Part shown: positions 6,056 to 6,225 of the stretch, one piece after another
Layout: the number at the start of each line of letters is the position of its first letter
Numbering within the stretch: position 1 is the stretch's first letter
NCBI GenBank assembly: GCA_004554555.1
Contig: SFLN01000109.1
Location: 1 to 6,225, forward strand
Direction: 5' to 3'
Length of the DNA: 6,225 nt
Source: [Eubacterium] saphenum
Lineage (GTDB): Bacteria; Bacillota; Clostridia; Oscillospirales; Ruminococcaceae
Position numbers and translations under genes: made by a program
The notes under the pieces: generated by a model
Databases searched by the model: none
What the model was told of the DNA's origin: nothing
The model's input: the letters and a program-made list of their open reading frames with translations, nothing else

Positions 6056-6225
6056 TCGTAATACGCGCCGAGAATTTTTTGCTCAAGCTCTTCGCGGATA
6101 TCCGATGAAATCGGGTGAATTATGTCGCGGAACATTCCGCTTTCCTCGCGGCGCGACGGCATCGCCACAAACATTCTGTCGTCGCCCTGCACCAGCTTGA
6201 TGTCGTGAATGGCAATCGCGTTGTC
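6043..6225 (-). CDS. spoVG: SpoVG, C-terminal part (5' partial)
   Basis: The - strand frame open from 6225 to TGA (6045-6043) encodes 60 residues. These match the core and C-terminal part of SpoVG: AIHDIKLVQGDDRMFVAMPSR, FRDIIHPISSDIREELEQKIL, then a short tail ending YYDYMQ. The FVAMPS(R/K) and FRD-HPI motifs are family hallmarks. Complete SpoVG is about 85-100 residues, so roughly 25-30 N-terminal residues and the promoter lie beyond the window edge. SpoVG is a small nucleic-acid-binding regulator that affects septation during sporulation in Bacillus and other traits in related Firmicutes. The coding sequence shares 13 bases (6043-6055) with the convergent Nudix gene. Its presence supports a Firmicute origin for the right part of the window, though spoVG also occurs in non-sporulating members. 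Confidence 0.95.
   Translation of the reverse strand, partial: DNAIAIHDIKLVQGDDRMFVAMPSRREESGMFRDIIHPISSDIREELEQKILGAYYDYMQ

Noticed and set aside
6095..6104. Palindrome CGGATATCCG as a + strand terminator after nudF
   Set aside because: Only 10 bases with no loop and no T run, and it lies inside the spoVG coding sequence.

Overview
The window looks like Clostridia (Oscillospiraceae/Ruminococcaceae-like Firmicutes) DNA. The signs are a DUF1934-argS gene pair, a YfhO-family membrane protein, a NudF-type Nudix hydrolase, SpoVG, and strong purine-rich ribosome binding sites with short spacings. It does not look like one continuous native locus. Bases 1 to about 905 are GC-rich (one 60-base row counted by hand gave 63% G+C) and rich in CTG leucine codons. 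Bases from about 922 onward are more moderate (two hand-counted rows gave 57% and 42%) and use many CTC/CTT, GCG and AAA codons. The two parts meet at about 905-922, where two unrelated genes are each cut in mid-domain.

Left part (1-~922): this holds the C-terminal part of an Eis-like acetyltransferase with an SCP2-type terminal domain (+ strand, running in from outside the window). A perfect 17-bp inverted-repeat terminator follows at 551-588. Convergent to it is the C-terminal two-thirds of a pyridoxamine 5'-phosphate oxidase-like (NimA-type, FMN split-barrel) protein on the - strand, which loses its N-terminus at the junction.

Right part (~905-6225): this begins with the C-terminal half of a DUF1934 (YwiB-like) protein on the + strand, whose N-terminus is also lost at the junction. 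Three intact genes follow in a tight + strand operon: argS (arginyl-tRNA synthetase), a YfhO-family polytopic membrane protein, and a NudF-type ADP-ribose pyrophosphatase. The last gene overlaps by 13 bp the 3' end of a convergent spoVG, of which only the last 60 codons lie in the window.

Functionally the right part is a housekeeping cluster: translation (argS), envelope glycan decoration (YfhO, inferred from its family), nucleotide-sugar clean-up (NudF) and a sporulation/cell-division regulator (SpoVG). I see no mobile element, CRISPR array, RNA gene or defence system. The main anomaly is the junction, which may be a contig chimera or a real rearrangement. Intergenic spaces in the right part are 25 bp or less and no gene-free stretch exceeds 300 bases.
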